Origin: Oceanobacillus senegalensis
Lineage (GTDB): Bacteria > Bacillota > Bacilli > Bacillales > Amphibacillaceae
Direction of reading: 5' to 3'
DNA length: 64,000 nucleotides
Assembly: GCF_900176885.1 (NCBI RefSeq)
Contig: NZ_LT839648.1
Coordinates: 3,508,039 to 3,572,038, forward strand
Below the pieces are notes generated by a model. That model had not been told where the DNA came from and did not search any database. It was given only the letters and a program-made list of their open reading frames with translations. This document shows positions 8,815 to 22,054 of this stretch, one piece after another. Positions within the stretch are counted from its first letter, which is position 1. Each line of letters opens with the position of its first letter. Made by a program: the position numbers and the translations under genes.

Positions 8815-8907
8815 TGGAGGAGGTAGAGGGATTCGAACCCCCGCGCGGTTTGACCCGCCTGTCGGTTTTCAAGACCGATCCCTTCAGCCAGACTTGGGTA
8901 TACCTCC
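8815..8907 (-). tRNA. tRNA-Ser (anticodon TGA), CCA encoded
   Basis: A class II tRNA with a long variable arm. The acceptor GGAGGTA pairs perfectly with TACCTCC. The anticodon stem TCGGT/ACCGA has loop CTTGAAA (anticodon TGA, reads UCA), and the T arm is GGGGG-TTCGAAT-CCCTC. The base after the acceptor is T, followed by genomic CCA (8815-8817). So the discriminator is U73, whereas bacterial tRNA-Ser normally has G73. The position downstream of serS matches B. subtilis trnSL-Ser1. Confidence 0.97.
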
Positions 8908-9073
8908 GTAACGACAAAAAATAATATACCATGTTGAATTTCCCATGTCAATATGTAAATAGTAACTTTTTTAAAAAACCTGCATTCACTTTTCCATTAG
9001 TCATGCGTTTATTTAAAATGGTGAGTAATATTAGTAGTCTTGTGTGGTAGGTGGTATTAAAAAAGGAGAAGAA

Positions 9074-9117
9074 GATGAAAGTAGGGGGAGAAAGAGAAAT
9101 TCATACTTTCATCTTTT
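9074..9117. terminator. Hairpin at the end of serS
   Basis: GATGAAAGTA / TACTTTCATC inverted repeat with a T-run on the plus-strand side and a weaker pyrimidine tract on the serS (minus) side. Confidence 0.55.
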
Positions 9118-9130
9118 TCTTAGTATTATC

Positions 9131-10405
9131 TTATTTAATCCATTCTATACCACCCATATATGGACGTAATACTTCTGGAACTTTTACCGATCCGTCCTCC
9201 TGCTGATAATTCTCTAAGATAGCTGCGACAGTTCTACCTACTGCTAATCCAGAACCATTCAATGTGTGTATAAATTCAGGCTTACCATTTGCTTCTCTGC
9301 GGAAACGAATACCTGCTCTTCTCGCCTGGAAATCTTCAAAATTAGAGCATGAAGAAATTTCACGATATGTGTTTTGATTTGGAATCCATACTTCAATATC
9401 GTATTTCTTAGCAGCAGTAAATCCTAAATCCCCTGTACACATACTCATCACACGGTATGGTAATCCCAATAACTGTAGAACTTTTTCAGCATGTCCAGTT
9501 AGAGTTTCTAACGTTTCATAAGAATCTTCCGGCTTTGCAAAATGAACTAATTCTACTTTATTAAATTGATGCTGACGGATTAATCCTCTCGTATCTCGTC
9601 CTGCAGAGCCAGCTTCAGAACGGAAACTTCCACTAAAGGCAACATATTTCTTCGGCAAATCCTCTGCCTTAAAAATTTCATCACGATGATAATTCGTTAC
9701 CGGTACTTCAGCAGTTGGAACCATAAAGTAGTCCCATCCTTCTAATTTAAATGCGTCTTCTTCAAATTTAGGGAGCTGACCAGTACCAGTCATACTTGTG
9801 CGATTTACGATATATGGAGGAAGCATTTCAACATACCCATGTTCATCAGCATGAAGGTCCATCATAAAGTTCCATAAAGCTCTCTCCAGTCTTGCACCCA
9901 AACCTTTGTAAAATACAAAACGACTTCCAGTTACTTTTCCTGCACGTTCAAAGTCTAAAATATCTAGGTTGGCAGCTATATCCCAATGTGGTAATACCTC
10001 AAAGTTAAAATTAGGAACCTCTCCCCACTTACGCGCCTCCACATTATCCTCTTCATCTTCACCAACTGGAACACTTTCATGTGGAATATTTGGGATAGAA
10101 AGCATTATTTGCTGTAGTTTTTCCTCTATTTCCTTTAATTCTTTATCAAGTGCAGAAATCCTTTCTCCTACTTCACGCATTTCTCTAATAGCTGGCTCCG
10201 CATCTTTTTTCTCCTTTTTCAGAGCAGAGATTTGTTTCGTTGCTTCGTTACGCTTTGCCTTTAATTTTTCTGTTTCTGCTATTAGCTCTCTTCTTCTTTC
10301 GTCAACTTCACCAAAATGATCAAGTTCTGATAAATCCTCACCGCGATGAGAAAGCTTCTCCTTCACTTCTGTAAAATTATTTCGTAAAAATTTCATGTCT
10401 AACAT
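9131..10405 (-). CDS. serS: Seryl-tRNA synthetase
   Basis: A 424-residue class II synthetase. An N-terminal two-helix coiled coil (about 30-105, [20 protein letters not shown]) grips the long variable arm of tRNA-Ser. The catalytic core has motif 2 [21 protein letters not shown] and motif 3 [24 protein letters not shown] precedes the ATG. A T-box with a UCC specifier controls it, and a tRNA-Ser gene follows. pdxS and pdxT, which lie between dacA and serS in B. subtilis, are missing here. Confidence 0.98.
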   Translation of the reverse strand: MLDMKFLRNNFTEVKEKLSHRGEDLSELDHFGEVDERRRELIAETEKLKAKRNEATKQISALKKEKKDAEPAIREMREVGERISALDKELKEIEEKLQQIMLSIPNIPHESVPVGEDEEDNVEARKWGEVPNFNFEVLPHWDIAANLDILDFERAGKVTGSRFVFYKGLGARLERALWNFMMDLHADEHGYVEMLPPYIVNRTSMTGTGQLPKFEEDAFKLEGWDYFMVPTAEVPVTNYHRDEIFKAEDLPKKYVAFSGSFRSEAGSAGRDTRGLIRQHQFNKVELVHFAKPEDSYETLETLTGHAEKVLQLLGLPYRVMSMCTGDLGFTAAKKYDIEVWIPNQNTYREISSCSNFEDFQARRAGIRFRREANGKPEFIHTLNGSGLAVGRTVAAILENYQQEDGSVKVPEVLRPYMGGIEWIK

Positions 10406-10461
10406 AAGTAGTCCTCCTTTTATTAACTATCTTTCAAATGAACATGTTTCAAAAACACAAA

Positions 10462-10680
10462 AAAATCTCGTCCCCATTATATAGGGACGAGATAAATTCC
10501 CGCGTTGCCACCCTTGTTGAAGAGAATTCTCTTCCGGCTTAAACGTTTTAACGGTACGTAACCGGGTTTACCTACTGACTAATGCTTTTAGTAAACCAGT
10601 TCAAGGATGGATTCACAGTCATCTACCATCGATTTTCACCAACCATCGACTCTCTTTAGGTAGAACATACTGGTACTATT
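10462..10680 (-). promoter_or_regulatory. Serine T-box riboswitch of serS
   Basis: On the minus strand a specifier loop with GTGAATCCA (UCC, Ser) is near 10608-10616. The T-box AGGGTGGCAACGCGGG spans about 10498-10513. The terminator ATCTCGTCCC / GGGGACGAGAT is followed by a run of seven T's (about 10463-10491). The UGGC of the T-box should pair with GCCA, meaning a tRNA-Ser with G73. Confidence 0.9.
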
Positions 10681-10705
10681 TCCTATCAATACTTTTTGAT
10701 TAGAG

Positions 10706-10775
10706 GTTGTTCAACTATTCCGGAAAAAGGACACCTCGAATTTCTTGGTCCTTCTTATCCTACCTTTTTGAACAT
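10706..10775 (-). repeat. TGTTCAAAA hairpin repeat R4, copy A (expanded)
   Basis: On the minus strand: TATGTTCAAAAAGGTAGGAT, then an extended middle with GGACC and TGTCCTTTTTCC, then GTTGAACAACC. It shares its ends with the elements at 19938-19973 and 45023-45060. It lies just upstream of the serS T-box and points the same way as serS. Confidence 0.6.
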
Positions 10776-10861
10776 ACACAGTATATTATTTTTAAACTAA
10801 TTTATAGATATCATAATCAATTTTAAAACTTTATGCAAGTCGACGAGAATCATTTTAAATC

Positions 10862-12199
10862 CTAACTAAATAGACCTGCAATCCAATCCACTGCGGCAGT
10901 GAAGATGTTAGCGAAAAAGTCACCAATTGCCCCAAGCATTAGCATAAACCAGTTTGACTTCTCTACTGCAGCATCTGTAACTATTGGAACAGTGCCTTTA
11001 TTATTATCTGTAATAAATCCGTAATCATTATCACCATTATAAATAAGTTCAGCTTTTCCAACTACTTCTCCTTTTCCAATAGGAGCAGTTAATTCCCCAT
11101 CCTCATTTAATTTTTCTTTATCAAAATGATACTTAACTGTATATAAATCAGCCTCATCTGTCTTTATCGGTATGGTGATGGATTCCCCAAGTGAAATATT
11201 TACGGAATCCTCTTTACCCTTGGTTACAGGAAGAGATGTTTGGTCTTCCAATTGATAGCCACTAGGAAATAGTTCCTCGTTCTGGAAGTTATTAAATCCA
11301 TAATCTAAAAGTTTTGCTGTCTCTTCAAATCGTTCTTCTTTACTATCTGTACGCATTACAACTGAAATCAAACGATTCCCATTTCTAATAGCTGTACCTG
11401 TGAAGCTGTTTCCTCCACTTTCTGTATAACCGGTTTTTAACCCATCAATGCCTTCATAGTAGAATTGCTCTAAGAATGTTGCATCATGAGGAAGCATCCA
11501 GTTCCAATTGCGAATAGTCTGACCAGCAAATGTCATCTCTGGAATAGATGATGTCTCTAATACTTCAGGAAAATCATGAACAAGATGATAAGCTAGTAGT
11601 GCTGTTGATCTTGCAGATAATAAGTTTAAATCATCGGCCTCTGTTCCTTCTGGGTGATTACCATCCAGATCAGCATTATCAAGCCCAGTTGAGTTAACAA
11701 ATTTATATTCCGTAAGCCCCATTTCTTCAGCTTTCTCATTCATTAACTTAACAAATTCCCCTTCAGAACCTGCAATGAGTTCCGCAAGAGCAACAGTTGT
11801 TGCATTATCAGAGTTTATGGCCATTGCCTCGTATAGCTCTTTCACGGTATAATCCTGATCTTGCTTCAATCCAACTCCGGAAAAGGCCTCATTTGCTGAA
11901 ATACTATATGCATAGTCACTAATTTGTGTTGTAGTATCCCAAGAAAGCTCCCCATTATTTATTTTTTCCAAAACTATATACTCTGTCATCATTTTTGTCA
12001 TACTAGCTGGTGGAATAGTAGCGTCCGGGTTTTTTGCATACAGAATCTTCCCTGTTTCAAAATCTACCAAAATAGCCGATTCTGCATTTAAATTCAATGA
12101 TGCCTCTGCTTGAGTGCTATATGGGTTAGAGAGGAATCCCCCAAACATTACTGTCACCAAAAATAGTAATGAGAATATTATTTGCTTGTTGAATTTCAA
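10862..12199 (-). CDS. dacA: D-alanyl-D-alanine carboxypeptidase (PBP5 type)
   Basis: A 445-residue serine DD-carboxypeptidase that trims the terminal D-Ala of peptidoglycan. It has a signal peptide (about 1-31, cut near TQAEA). The active-site triad of motifs is S66-M-T-K69, S130-D-N132 and K255-T-G257. A beta-rich PBP5 C-terminal domain follows. The extreme C-terminus (WFMLMLGAIGDFFANIF...) is an amphipathic helix that would anchor the enzyme to the outer membrane leaflet. The place after guaB is conserved with B. subtilis. Confidence 0.96.
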   Translation of the reverse strand: MKFNKQIIFSLLFLVTVMFGGFLSNPYSTQAEASLNLNAESAILVDFETGKILYAKNPDATIPPASMTKMMTEYIVLEKINNGELSWDTTTQISDYAYSISANEAFSGVGLKQDQDYTVKELYEAMAINSDNATTVALAELIAGSEGEFVKLMNEKAEEMGLTEYKFVNSTGLDNADLDGNHPEGTEADDLNLLSARSTALLAYHLVHDFPEVLETSSIPEMTFAGQTIRNWNWMLPHDATFLEQFYYEGIDGLKTGYTESGGNSFTGTAIRNGNRLISVVMRTDSKEERFEETAKLLDYGFNNFQNEELFPSGYQLEDQTSLPVTKGKEDSVNISLGESITIPIKTDEADLYTVKYHFDKEKLNEDGELTAPIGKGEVVGKAELIYNGDNDYGFITDNNKGTVPIVTDAAVEKSNWFMLMLGAIGDFFANIFTAAVDWIAGLFS

Positions 12200-12286
12200 C
12201 GTTCTTTACCTCCAAGTTAGTGTTGCCAATCTAGTTTTCCCCTTGTCCAATCTGAAACACACTTTGCTATTTTACCATAGGAAGTC

Positions 12287-12315
12287 AAAAAAAAATAGAT
12301 GAGGAAAGTCCTCAC
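12287..12315 (-). terminator. Terminator between guaB and dacA
   Basis: Minus strand: GTGAGGA-CTT-TCCTCAT, then TCTATTTTTTTTT. It is compact but has a perfect 6-bp stem, and lies 88 bases before dacA. Confidence 0.75.
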
Positions 12316-12373
12316 CTTTTATTTTTTCCAGTTGTAGGAAAATTTTTTCTATCTAAGAAAGGAAATATAAAAT

Positions 12374-12420
12374 GAATCTTCAATTAGTGGGGGTATTACT
12401 ACCCTTATCTGCGATAAAAT
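12374..12420 (+). repeat. Dispersed repeat R3, copy 1
   Basis: AATCTTCAATTAGTGGGGG-TATTACTACCC-TTATCTGCGATAAAA is nearly identical to 63230-63276. The right half also occurs, on the other strand, at 59429-59466. The rest of the 315-base gap (12420-12514) holds an inverted repeat GTCTTC...GAAGAC of unknown role. Confidence 0.75.
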
Positions 12421-12514
12421 TATTTATTAATATCACCATACATGTCTTCGAACAGGATAACCAAAGTCCTAGGACGAGAAGACCTTAAGATATAAAGCAT
12501 GTATTCTTTGGTTC

Positions 12515-14032
<1,518 letters not shown>

Positions 14033-14233
14033 TTAAAAGGTACTCTATTAACAAATTACCGACGAGAATCCATTTAACTTTTTTCTAAAATAAGTATCAA
14101 ATTTATGAAAAAAGATTAAACTAGTAAGTAAATCTATTTTTATATACTTTACGCTAACTAACCTGCTTTTTCAATACTATACTTTTATAAATCAAAAAGA
14201 AATTAGATTCTGAATTTTTGGTGGGATTACTTA

Positions 14234-15178
14234 ATGAATAAAAACGACTTTTATACGTACTTAACGTCTCAACAAACGGCTCAGAGCTTTTTACACCATT
14301 GCTATAAGCAACAAGATGAAATAGAAGCAGAGTCAAAGAGCTATGAAAACTCTCAAGCTTTTTTGTATTATCTAGATCATGGGCGAAGATTCTATGACAT
14401 CGGTAACCATGTAGAATTATTTGCAAAACCCGTATTGTACTTTTATGGATTAACTCATTTATTAAAGGCATGTCTTTTAACAAAGCGACCAAATTACCCA
14501 GAATCAACCACCCTTCTATCACATGGTGTAACAGCAAGAAAAAGAAAAAAGAGAGACTATACGTTTCTAGAAGACGAGGTCAAGGTTCAGCAAAAGGGCC
14601 TTTTCCCATATTTTTCTAATCACCTTTTCTCCATCGACCATATGCCATTTGAGAAAATAAAAATGAAGGATTTATTTGCTAATCTACCTGAATTCAATCA
14701 TTTTTTTGCACTAACAGGGGAGCGTAAAATGGAAAAGGTTGGTTCAACGGGCTCCTTCATACTAGCATTTCCAGCTCAAGTATTAGATACACATCATCTA
14801 ACAGAAAAGGCCTTCATCAAACGTATCGAACCATACCTCCCAAATATAGTGGATATAGATTCAGATCAAAGTAGATTGCAAATAAAAATGGACCAAAAAC
14901 TAACCAAATCAAAAGGGCCTTTCTATATCCATATGAATAATGGATTAATCTATTTTCCTATTCATAGAGAGCAATTCTTAGCTATTTCAGAAATAATGAT
15001 TCATTATTTATTGCTCTATAATTTGAGTATGTTATGTAGATATGAAGCTGAGTGGTGGGGGGACTTACTAACTTCCAAACCAGATGTGGACTATCCTTTT
15101 ATTAAACATTTTTTACATGTAACAGCAGAGAAAATCCCTAAATTACTAGAAGAAGAGTTGTATCTACTTTCACCATAG
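14234..15178 (+). CDS. yaaC: Conserved YaaC-like protein, function unknown
   Basis: A 314-residue protein recognised mainly by synteny (between guaB and gyrA, divergent from guaB) and by length (B. subtilis YaaC is 315 aa). It is soluble, basic and rich in His and aromatic residues, without a signal peptide or clear catalytic motif. A basic patch RKRKKRDY lies near residue 98. The ATG follows GGTGGGA. No function is established. Unlike B. subtilis, no rRNA operon separates it from gyrA. Confidence 0.85.
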   Translation: MNKNDFYTYLTSQQTAQSFLHHCYKQQDEIEAESKSYENSQAFLYYLDHGRRFYDIGNHVELFAKPVLYFYGLTHLLKACLLTKRPNYPESTTLLSHGVTARKRKKRDYTFLEDEVKVQQKGLFPYFSNHLFSIDHMPFEKIKMKDLFANLPEFNHFFALTGERKMEKVGSTGSFILAFPAQVLDTHHLTEKAFIKRIEPYLPNIVDIDSDQSRLQIKMDQKLTKSKGPFYIHMNNGLIYFPIHREQFLAISEIMIHYLLLYNLSMLCRYEAEWWGDLLTSKPDVDYPFIKHFLHVTAEKIPKLLEEELYLLSP

Positions 15179-15261
15179 GAGGATTCGTCTTACCTGATAC
15201 ATCCTGGAACGAACTGTAATGGGGTTACCTGCATACACAGTCCCCCCTCGCCCAATATTAA

Positions 15262-15302
15262 AAAAAGTAAGGTGACATCCAAAGGGGCCACCTTACTTTT
15301 TT
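15262..15302. terminator. Bidirectional terminator between yaaC and gyrA
   Basis: AAAAGTAAGGTG / CACCTTACTTTT stem with a GC-rich loop, flanked by A/T runs. It serves both convergent genes. Confidence 0.9.
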
Positions 15303-17805
15303 ATTCATTATCCGTTTCATTATTGCTATCTTTTGAGGTATCTTCTATTGGAATCTCTTCTGTTTCTTCCTCTTCTTCATGTTCAACTTTTGCAACAGTA
15401 GCAACTTCTTCTTCGTCCTGAAGGCGAATCAATCTAACCCCCATCGTATTTCTACCTGTTTCTGAAATATCTTTTACTGGAATACGAATTAATACCCCTG
15501 CAACTGTAATAAGCATTAAGTCTTCTTTCCCGTTAACAGCCTTCACAGCCGCTACATGTCCTGTTTTATCATTTAGCTTACAAGTGAATACACCTTTTCC
15601 ACCTCGGTTAATGCGACGATACTCAGTCTCTGGTGTTTGTTTTCCATAACCTTTGTTTGTTACATGGAGAATCTTAGAACCTTCTTCGAGTATTTCCATG
15701 GAAACAACCTCATCATCATCTCTCAGGGAAATTCCTCTAACACCAGCTGCTGTTCTACCCATCGAGCGGATTTGTGTCTCTTCGAAGCGAATAAGATATC
15801 CGTTTTTCGTTGCAATCATAACATCTTTATTACCATCCGTTAATTTAACAGAAATTAGTTCATCATCTTCGCGAAGTCCTAAAGCAATTAATCCACCTTT
15901 ACGGATATTTGCGAATTTAGATAGAGCGGTACGTTTAGCGACACCTTGTTTTGTAGTAAAGAAGAAGTAAGCATCTTCATGGTATTCATTTACTGAAATC
16001 ACAGCGTTTACCCATTCGCCACTTTCAACTTGTAGCATATTAATAATCGGAATACCTTTGGCTGTTCTAGAAAATTCCGGTACTTCATAACCTTTTGCTT
16101 TATATACCTTACCTTTATTGGTAAAGAACAATACGGTATCATGAGTGGAAGTTGAAACTAAATGTTCTACAAAGTCATCTTCATTGGTACCCATTCCTTG
16201 GACACCTCTTCCTCCTCGTTTTTGTGCACGATAAGTAGAGGATGGAAGTCGTTTAATATATCCTTTGTGCGTTAATGTGATAACAATGTTTTCTACTGGG
16301 ATTAAATCCTCATCTTCAATGAAGTCTACTCCACCAGCCATTATTTCGGTACGACGATCATCACTGTATTTCTCTTTTACTTCCGTAAGCTCTTCACGAA
16401 TAATTTCTAAGATTTTTTCCTCATCTGCTAATATTGCTTTTAATTCAGCGATTTGCTTTTGAAGTTCAGCATATTCTTCCTCAATTTTATCTCTTTCTAA
16501 GCCTGTTAAGCGTTGCAAACGCATATCAAGAATAGCCTGTGCTTGTTTCTCTGAGAGATTAAATTGTTCCATAAGACTGTTACGTGCAATATCGGTTGTT
16601 TTTGAATTACGTATTAGAGAAATAACTTCATCAATATGATCTAAAGCAATACGTAATCCCTCTAAAATATGGGCACGTGCCTCTGCTTTTCTTAATTCAA
16701 ATTCCGTTCTTCTTCTAATAATCACTTGTTGATGGCTTAAATAATGCTCCAGACATTCCTTAATATTTAACACCTTAGGCTGGCCATCCACTAGTGCCAA
16801 TGTATTGACACCAAATGTCGTCTGCATAGCGGTCTGTTTGTATAAGTTATTCAGCACGACATTAGGATTAACATCACGGCGTAATTCAATAGCAATACGC
16901 ATTCCGTTACGGTCCGACTCATCACGTAAATCAGTAATTCCATCAATTCGCTTATCACGAACAAGTTCAGCTATTTTTTCCACGAGCTTCGCTTTATTAA
17001 CTTGATACGGAAGTTCTGTTACTAAAATCATTGCTTTACCATTTGCTTGCTCTTCAATATCTGCTTTAGCTCGAACCGTTATGGATCCTTTACCAGTTTC
17101 ATAGGCTTTACGAATTCCACTTCTTCCTAGGATTTGCCCAGCTGTTGGAAAGTCTGGACCATGAATATAGTCATCCATCAGCTCACTTATAGAAATATCC
17201 GGATTCTTACTTAATGCCAACACAGCGTCAATTGTCTCCCCTAAGTTATGAGGTGGGATATTAGTCGCCATACCAACCGCTATACCAGATGTTCCATTCA
17301 CTAATAGATTAGGAAAACGAGCAGGAAAGACAACCGGCTCCCGCTCAGCGCCATCGTAGTTATCCTGATAATCAATCGTGTCCTTGTTGATATCTCGAAG
17401 CAATTCCATAGAAATCTTAGACATTCTTGCTTCTGTATAACGCATTGCTGCGGCAGAATCACCATCAACTGAACCAAAGTTACCATGGCCATCTACTAGC
17501 ATGTAGCGGTAGCTAAAATCTTGTGCCATACGCACCATGGTCTCGTAAACTGCTGAATCACCATGTGGATGGTACTTACCAATAACCTCTCCAACTATAC
17601 GTGCTGATTTCTTGTAAGCTTTATCAGAATGCATACCTAAGTCATTCATAGCATATAAAATTCTTCGGTGTACTGGCTTCATTCCATCACGAACATCTGG
17701 TAATGCCCGTGAGACAATAACACTCATTGCATAATCAAGGAAGGACGTACGCATCTCTTTACTTATATTAACCTCTTGTACACTAGGGCGTCTCTCTTCC
17801 GCCAT
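15301..17805 (-). CDS. gyrA: DNA gyrase subunit A
   Basis: An 834-residue breakage-reunion subunit. The catalytic tyrosine is Y123 in [11 protein letters not shown]. The quinolone-resistance region reads [10 protein letters not shown] with S84 and E88, the susceptible form. The C-terminal beta-pinwheel wraps DNA and contains the gyrase-specific GyrA-box-like [10 protein letters not shown]. An acidic tail ([18 protein letters not shown]) ends the protein. GGAGG precedes the ATG. It is 135 bases downstream of gyrB. Confidence 0.98.
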   Translation of the reverse strand: MAEERRPSVQEVNISKEMRTSFLDYAMSVIVSRALPDVRDGMKPVHRRILYAMNDLGMHSDKAYKKSARIVGEVIGKYHPHGDSAVYETMVRMAQDFSYRYMLVDGHGNFGSVDGDSAAAMRYTEARMSKISMELLRDINKDTIDYQDNYDGAEREPVVFPARFPNLLVNGTSGIAVGMATNIPPHNLGETIDAVLALSKNPDISISELMDDYIHGPDFPTAGQILGRSGIRKAYETGKGSITVRAKADIEEQANGKAMILVTELPYQVNKAKLVEKIAELVRDKRIDGITDLRDESDRNGMRIAIELRRDVNPNVVLNNLYKQTAMQTTFGVNTLALVDGQPKVLNIKECLEHYLSHQQVIIRRRTEFELRKAEARAHILEGLRIALDHIDEVISLIRNSKTTDIARNSLMEQFNLSEKQAQAILDMRLQRLTGLERDKIEEEYAELQKQIAELKAILADEEKILEIIREELTEVKEKYSDDRRTEIMAGGVDFIEDEDLIPVENIVITLTHKGYIKRLPSSTYRAQKRGGRGVQGMGTNEDDFVEHLVSTSTHDTVLFFTNKGKVYKAKGYEVPEFSRTAKGIPIINMLQVESGEWVNAVISVNEYHEDAYFFFTTKQGVAKRTALSKFANIRKGGLIALGLREDDELISVKLTDGNKDVMIATKNGYLIRFEETQIRSMGRTAAGVRGISLRDDDEVVSMEILEEGSKILHVTNKGYGKQTPETEYRRINRGGKGVFTCKLNDKTGHVAAVKAVNGKEDLMLITVAGVLIRIPVKDISETGRNTMGVRLIRLQDEEEVATVAKVEHEEEEETEEIPIEDTSKDSNNETDNE

Positions 17806-17940
17806 ACTTTATACCTCCTAAAGAGAAAAACACTTATCCATGTTTTTCTAGAGATAGGAAACCAGAGATCAGAATTGGGAAATTGGCAATAGCTTGTTCC
17901 CTATGTTCTCACCTCTTACTTCTAACCTCTTACTACTGTT

Positions 17941-19887
<1,947 letters not shown>

Positions 19888-19937
19888 TTATGAAGAACTT
19901 AATCTATTTCAAATGATACGAATCATCTATATTAGAA

Positions 19938-19973
19938 GTTGTTCAAAAAGTTAGGTTCCTCCTTTTTGAACAC
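19938..19973 (-). repeat. TGTTCAAAA hairpin repeat R4, copy B
   Basis: On the minus strand GTGTTCAAAAAGGAGGAACC-TAACTTTTTGAACAAC folds into an 11-12 bp stem. A GGAGG is embedded in the 5' arm. It lies about 70 bases before gyrB and is oriented with gyrB. Confidence 0.75.
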
Positions 19974-20015
19974 GTATTACTTAGTTATATATATTTCAAA
20001 AATCGTTTAGAATAA

Positions 20016-20297
20016 TTATGAAATAACCTCTTCCGAATAATCATCTAGATTATTAATCGCATGATTAATGCTTGATCGCCTTTTCAAGGTTGAAACCGAA
20101 ACAGTGGTGTAGTAAATCAAGTCTGTTGTAATCATTATCGATTTAGCATCCTTCATCGTACCAATAATCTTTTTTTCCCTTTTCCAGGCCTTCATCATTT
20201 CTCCCATGATTACAGAAGAGGAGATCATTTGATAATCAATGATTGCAATAACATCCTCAGAACGAATTACATTGTCATTTCCTAAATGAATAAACAT
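20016..20297 (-). CDS. remB: Extracellular-matrix regulator RemB (YaaB, DUF370)
   Basis: A 93-residue DUF370 protein beginning MFIHLGNDNVIRSEDVIAIIDYQ. The position between recF and gyrB is that of B. subtilis remB (yaaB), which influences biofilm matrix genes together with RemA. The C-terminal KRRSSIN resembles the basic stretch of the Rem family. The start is supported by AGGAAAAA nearby and by the family N-terminus. Confidence 0.88.
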   Translation of the reverse strand: MFIHLGNDNVIRSEDVIAIIDYQMISSSVIMGEMMKAWKREKKIIGTMKDAKSIMITTDLIYYTTVSVSTLKRRSSINHAINNLDDYSEEVIS

Positions 20298-20330
20298 ATA
20301 TTTTTTCCTGAACCCTTCTTTTAAAATTGG

Positions 20331-21443
20331 TTATGACTGAACCGTTCCATTAACCACACGGAACATTTCCGCTTTTTCTAATGTCTTGTGGTGAATTCCG
20401 TCTACACTTGTTGTAGAAACAAAGGTCTGTACCTTTCCTTGAATGGTATTTAGTAAATGAGATTGCCTGAAATCATCTAATTCACTTAAAACATCATCCA
20501 AGAGCAAAATCGGATATTCACCAACCTCTTTATTTATTAATTCTATTTCTGCAAGTTTTACCGATAATGCAGTTGTTCGCTGCTGACCTTGTGAACCATA
20601 TGTTTGAACATCTTTGTTATTTACATGAAACAATAAATCATCACGATGAGGACCAATTAGTGTTGTACCACGTTCTATCTCTTTTTCTTGTATTTCCTGA
20701 AATTTCGATAAATATATATCTTCTATTTTTCCCTTATTTTCCTCTTCTGATACCTCTATTGACGCATTATACTTGATTTCCAGGTTTTCAAGTCCTCTAC
20801 TTATTCCATAATGAATTGGGCTTGCCCAACTTTTTAAGAGTTCAAGAAACATAAATCGCTTTTCTAAAATAATAGAAGCATGTTCAACAAGCTGGTCTGT
20901 TAATACATCCAACATGGTCCTATCTTTTATTTCGCGTCTTTGTAACTGCTTTAATAATTGATTCCGCTGTCTCAAGATTCTTTGATACTTTCCTAAATGA
21001 TAGATATAGGTTGGTTGGATTTGTCCGAGCTCCATATCTATGAAACGTCTTCTAATTTGTGGAGGGCCTTTAACTAGTGTTAAATCTTCTGGTGCAAACA
21101 TGACAACATTAATCGCACCAATAAAATCACTCAAACGTCTTTGCTCTAAATGATTTAACTTTGCTTTTTTACCCTTTGAGGAAAGAACAATATCTAGCGG
21201 GAGAGATTGATTACGTCTAATAATCCTACCTTCTATTTTAGCATAATCCTTCTCCCACTGTATTAATTCTTTTTCATGAGAAGTTCGATGAGACTTTGTA
21301 AACGCTAATACGTAAATAGCCTCCATTAGATTTGTCTTACCTTGAGCATTTTCTCCTATAACAACGTTAATTTTATCATCAAAGGATATTGATAATTTCT
21401 CGTAATTCCGATAGTTTGTTAACTCTAACCGTTCAATGTGCAT
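20331..21443 (-). CDS. recF: DNA replication/repair ATPase RecF
   Basis: A 370-residue SMC-like ATPase that loads RecA at gaps with RecO and RecR. The Walker A is GENAQGKTN (about 32-40). The ABC signature lies in [19 protein letters not shown] and the Walker B in [13 protein letters not shown]. It starts 4 bases after yaaA stops, so the two are probably co-translated. Confidence 0.97.
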   Translation of the reverse strand: MHIERLELTNYRNYEKLSISFDDKINVVIGENAQGKTNLMEAIYVLAFTKSHRTSHEKELIQWEKDYAKIEGRIIRRNQSLPLDIVLSSKGKKAKLNHLEQRRLSDFIGAINVVMFAPEDLTLVKGPPQIRRRFIDMELGQIQPTYIYHLGKYQRILRQRNQLLKQLQRREIKDRTMLDVLTDQLVEHASIILEKRFMFLELLKSWASPIHYGISRGLENLEIKYNASIEVSEEENKGKIEDIYLSKFQEIQEKEIERGTTLIGPHRDDLLFHVNNKDVQTYGSQGQQRTTALSVKLAEIELINKEVGEYPILLLDDVLSELDDFRQSHLLNTIQGKVQTFVSTTSVDGIHHKTLEKAEMFRVVNGTVQS

Positions 21444-21447
21444 GAAA

Positions 21448-21678
21448 TTAAGCCTCTTTTTTTACAATGTACGATCCAAAATTCTCAATTTCTATTATAT
21501 CATTCGGATAAAGTTTCCTCCCTCGTCGATGCTCTTGTTCGCCATTAACCATCGCACCTACATCTTGGAGAAATGCCTTCACCATTCCACCTGAGTCTAA
21601 TATGTTTAGAAGTTTAATAAATTGACCTAATGTAATATATTCCGTTTTTATATTAATTTCTTCATGCAATGCTATCAC
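21448..21678 (-). CDS. yaaA: S4-domain RNA-binding protein YaaA (RlbA)
   Basis: A 76-residue S4-type RNA-binding protein: [24 protein letters not shown]...[22 protein letters not shown]. The small conserved gene between dnaN and recF is yaaA/rlbA in B. subtilis. The start is GTG at 21678; a TTG at 21669 is the alternative. The 376-base gap to dnaN holds the dnaN terminator and otherwise AT-rich DNA in which I see no clear element. Confidence 0.88.
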   Translation of the reverse strand: MIALHEEINIKTEYITLGQFIKLLNILDSGGMVKAFLQDVGAMVNGEQEHRRGRKLYPNDIIEIENFGSYIVKKEA

Positions 21679-22021
21679 CAGATTCTTTTAAATTTTGAGT
21701 CCTATAATCTGCTTTCCCATCTAAAAACTTTATATACCTATTTTACTAAAGTTTTTGGATTAATGAAAGGTAAGACCCCAGAATAAACTAAAAAACCCTT
21801 ATTTATGCCTATATTTGCTTTTAAAACACATTAATTATTTATCTTTCATGCTGGCCAAATAAAAAAGTTCCATTTTATTTTTTCGTGATACTTAATTAAT
21901 TCTTTTTTATAATTATACCTTTTAATTTAAATTCATTGTAAGAAGGATATAAGTTAATTTTTAAACTTTTATTGCTAACAATATTTTCTTTAGTAGTGGT
22001 TTTAAGTTGTCCGCTTTTAGG

Positions 22022-22052
22022 CAAAAAAAGAAATCGGTATTTGCACCGATTT
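22022..22052 (-). terminator. Terminator of dnaA-dnaN
   Basis: GGAAATCGGT / ACCGATTTC stem followed by TTTTTTT on the minus strand, directly after the dnaN stop. It separates dnaN from yaaA-recF. Confidence 0.9.
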
Positions 22053-22054
22053 CC

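Noticed and set aside
12420-12514. GTCTTC...GAAGAC inverted repeat after guaB as a guaB terminator
   Set aside because: No U-tract on the minus strand; the better terminator is at 12287-12315.
14154-14537. A 127-codon frame antisense to yaaC
   Set aside because: Opposite strand of a conserved gene with no ribosome site; His/Leu-rich translation typical of a shadow frame.
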